From NCBI GenBank assembly GCA_027081565.1, contig JALWKG010000074.1, positions 1 through 6,525 on the forward strand: DNA of 6,525 nt, in the 5' to 3' direction. The DNA comes from Helicobacteraceae bacterium. GTDB lineage: Bacteria > Campylobacterota > Campylobacteria > Campylobacterales > Sulfurimonadaceae. The notes under the pieces are model-generated. The model was not told the origin of the DNA, did not search any database, and saw only the letters and a program-made list of their open reading frames with translations. This document shows, piece by piece, positions 5,313-6,525 of the stretch (within the stretch, counting starts at the first letter, position 1; every line of letters starts with the position of its first letter). The position numbers and the translations under genes were made by a program.

Positions 5313-6434
5313 ATGAATTTAGATGCAAAGATATATGTAGCAGGTCACAGAGGACTTGTCGGCTCGGCTATACTCAACAACCTCAAGGCTAAAGGTTATA
5401 CCAATATCGTTGGCAAGACTCATGATGAACTGGACCTTTTGGATCAGCAGGCTGTTGCTGCCTTTTTTAAAGAGGAGAGGCCAGAGTATGTCTTCCTTGC
5501 GGCAGCGAAGGTAGGTGGCATCATTGCCAACAACACCTATCGTGCTGATTTTATCTATGAGAACCTTCAGATCCAAAACAACATCATCCACCAGAGCTAT
5601 CTTCATGGTGTCAAAAAACTGATGTTTTTAGGCTCGACCTGTATTTACCCTAAAAATGCACCACAGCCTATGCCCGAAGAGTGTCTGTTGACAGATACAC
5701 TTGAGTACACCAACGAGCCTTACGCCATCGCCAAGATCGCGGGTATCAAGATGTGTGAGAGCTATAACCTTCAGTACGGAACCAACTACATTTCAGTTAT
5801 GCCAACCAACCTCTATGGCCCCCATGACAACTTCGACCTGGAGAAGTCGCATGTTCTTCCTGCGCTTATTAGAAAAATACATCTGGGTAAAGCCTTGCAA
5901 GAGAAAAAATGGGATGTGCTTAGAGAAGATTTTAACAAGCAACCTATTGAAGGTGTAGACGGATCATCAACAGAAGAAGAGATCATTGCCATACTGCAAA
6001 AGTATGGCGTTAAAAGAGAAGCAAGTATTTCCATAGAGATTTGGGGCAGTGGTAAGCCCCGCCGTGAATTTCTATGGAGTGAGGATATGGCTGACGCCTG
6101 TGTCTTCCTCATGGAAAACAGAGACTTTAAAGATGTTGTAAATAATTCAAAGTCAAATATTGAACATTCAAAATTAAGCAATGAGATCCGTAATGCCCAT
6201 ATAAACATTGGAACAGGAATCGATGTAAGTATTAAAGAATTAGCATACATGATAAAGGATCTTGTAGGTTTTAACGGTGAACTGTATTTCAACAGTGACA
6301 AGCCGGATGGAACGATGAAGAAACTGACTGACCCATCAAAACTGCATGCATTAGGTTGGCATCATAAGGTAGCACTGGAAGAGGGGATTAAGAGAATGCA
6401 TGCATGGTATTCAGGAAAGAGAGATGTCCATTAA
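5313..6434 (+). CDS. fcl: GDP-L-fucose synthase (GMER), long form
   Basis: A 373-residue bifunctional NADPH-dependent 3,5-epimerase/4-reductase that converts GDP-4-keto-6-deoxy-D-mannose to GDP-L-fucose. The nucleotide-binding motif GHRGLVGSA lies at 11-19 and AAAKVGGIIANN at 63-74. The catalytic residues are visible: Ser108 in GSTCIYP, Tyr137 and Lys141 in YAIAK, and the epimerase acid/base pair Cys110 and His180 (SHVLPAL). MPTNLYGPHDNF (163-174), WGSGKPRREFLWSEDMADA (244-262) and the C-terminal SDKPDGTMKKL are family blocks. E. coli Fcl is 321 residues. The extra length here comes from an insertion at about 192-240 and a low-complexity stretch at 276-290, both in frame, so the gene looks functional. 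Similar insertions occur in Bacteroidetes-type enzymes as I recall them. The gene completes the GDP-fucose pathway begun by manC and gmd. The ATG at 5313 is preferred over GTG 5307. Confidence 0.96.
   Translation: MNLDAKIYVAGHRGLVGSAILNNLKAKGYTNIVGKTHDELDLLDQQAVAAFFKEERPEYVFLAAAKVGGIIANNTYRADFIYENLQIQNNIIHQSYLHGVKKLMFLGSTCIYPKNAPQPMPEECLLTDTLEYTNEPYAIAKIAGIKMCESYNLQYGTNYISVMPTNLYGPHDNFDLEKSHVLPALIRKIHLGKALQEKKWDVLREDFNKQPIEGVDGSSTEEEIIAILQKYGVKREASISIEIWGSGKPRREFLWSEDMADACVFLMENRDFKDVVNNSKSNIEHSKLSNEIRNAHINIGTGIDVSIKELAYMIKDLVGFNGELYFNSDKPDGTMKKLTDPSKLHALGWHHKVALEEGIKRMHAWYSGKRDVH
6138..6182 (+). repeat. AT-rich low-complexity insert in fcl
   Basis: This segment is markedly more AT-rich than its surroundings and contains repeated ATTCAAA words (near 6144 and 6167) and related TCAAAT/AACATTC words. 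It codes for about 15 polar residues (VNNSKSNIEHSKLSN) between the MENRDFKDV helix and the conserved EIRNAHINIGTG block, a site of length variation in the family. Confidence 0.6.
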
Positions 6435-6442
6435 TTTAACAT

Positions 6443-6466
6443 TTTCTCATAGAGAAGTTTTTTTTT
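6443..6466 (+). terminator. Probable intrinsic terminator after fcl
   Basis: TTCTC (6444-6448) pairs with GAGAA (6452-6456) around a three-base loop, plus a wobble T6443-G6457, followed immediately by nine T residues (6458-6466). The stem is short and low in GC, so it may be weak, but the T-run and its place nine bases after the fcl stop fit the end of the manC-gmd-fcl transcript. Confidence 0.5.
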
Positions 6467-6525
6467 GAAGTATAGAATTATTAAACAGTAATACCAAATA
6501 TATTAGTCAGTGTACTTGACAAAGT

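Noticed and set aside
5813..6301. 162-residue minus-strand open frame inside fcl
   Set aside because: It is a shadow of fcl rich in Ser, Leu and Phe, as expected from reading antisense to Glu/Lys/Asn-rich coding sequence. The sense frame has intact catalytic motifs.
6424..6468. Short frame beginning ATG TCC overlapping the fcl end, running into the T9 tract
   Set aside because: It stops after 14 codons, and even a one-base slip in the T-run extends it only to about 22 codons. The T-run is better explained as a terminator.
6516..6521. Consensus TTGACA at the right edge
   Set aside because: It could be the -35 of a downstream gene, but the matching -10 would lie outside the window, so it cannot be supported.
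1..6525. CRISPR array, insertion sequence, toxin-antitoxin or phage genes
   Set aside because: No spaced direct repeats, transposase, integrase or phage-like coding sequence was found. The two low-complexity tracts lie inside genes and are not spaced repeats.

Overview
The window looks like chromosomal DNA of a Gram-negative bacterium, most likely a Campylobacterota (Epsilonproteobacteria) member of the Sulfurovum/Sulfurimonas kind. This is inferred from the moderately AT-rich, protein-dense sequence, the style of the RodA and RluD-like proteins, and a long-form GDP-L-fucose synthase. No rRNA or other decisive taxonomic marker is present, so the placement is tentative.

Left part (1-2267), housekeeping. 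A minus-strand RluA/RluD-family 23S rRNA pseudouridine synthase (12-983) diverges from a plus-strand rodA (1046-2155), which encodes the SEDS peptidoglycan polymerase of the cell-elongation machinery. The 62-base gap between them carries a good extended -10 promoter for rodA. A tRNA with CAT anticodon (2191-2267, CCA encoded) follows 35 bases after rodA and has its own TATAAT box.

Middle (2268-2609), a gene-free AT-rich spacer of about 340 bases. It holds a perfect 9-bp inverted repeat with a 20-base gap and a minus-strand open frame that may be a decayed gene or chance. A candidate promoter for the next operon lies near its right end.

Right part (2610-6434), a co-directional GDP-L-fucose cassette. 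ManC (bifunctional mannose-6-phosphate isomerase/GDP-mannose pyrophosphorylase) makes GDP-D-mannose. Gmd dehydrates it to GDP-4-keto-6-deoxy-D-mannose. Fcl (GMER) epimerises and reduces that to GDP-L-fucose. Such cassettes supply fucose (and mannose/rhamnose relatives) for LPS O-antigen, capsule or glycoprotein glycans. A weak stem followed by T9 directly after fcl probably ends the transcript, so the three genes look like one operon. No glycosyltransferase, phosphomannomutase or export gene is inside the window.

Nothing here amounts to a previously undescribed system. The most interesting details are four tandem copies of a 7-base unit inside manC (a copy-number change of one would shift the frame), an AT-rich low-complexity insert in fcl, the roughly 45-residue internal insertion that makes Fcl 373 residues long, and hairpin-forming spacers between the three sugar genes. 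For all three sugar genes the start was placed downstream of the longest possible open frame, because a Shine-Dalgarno sequence and the family N-terminus agree there.
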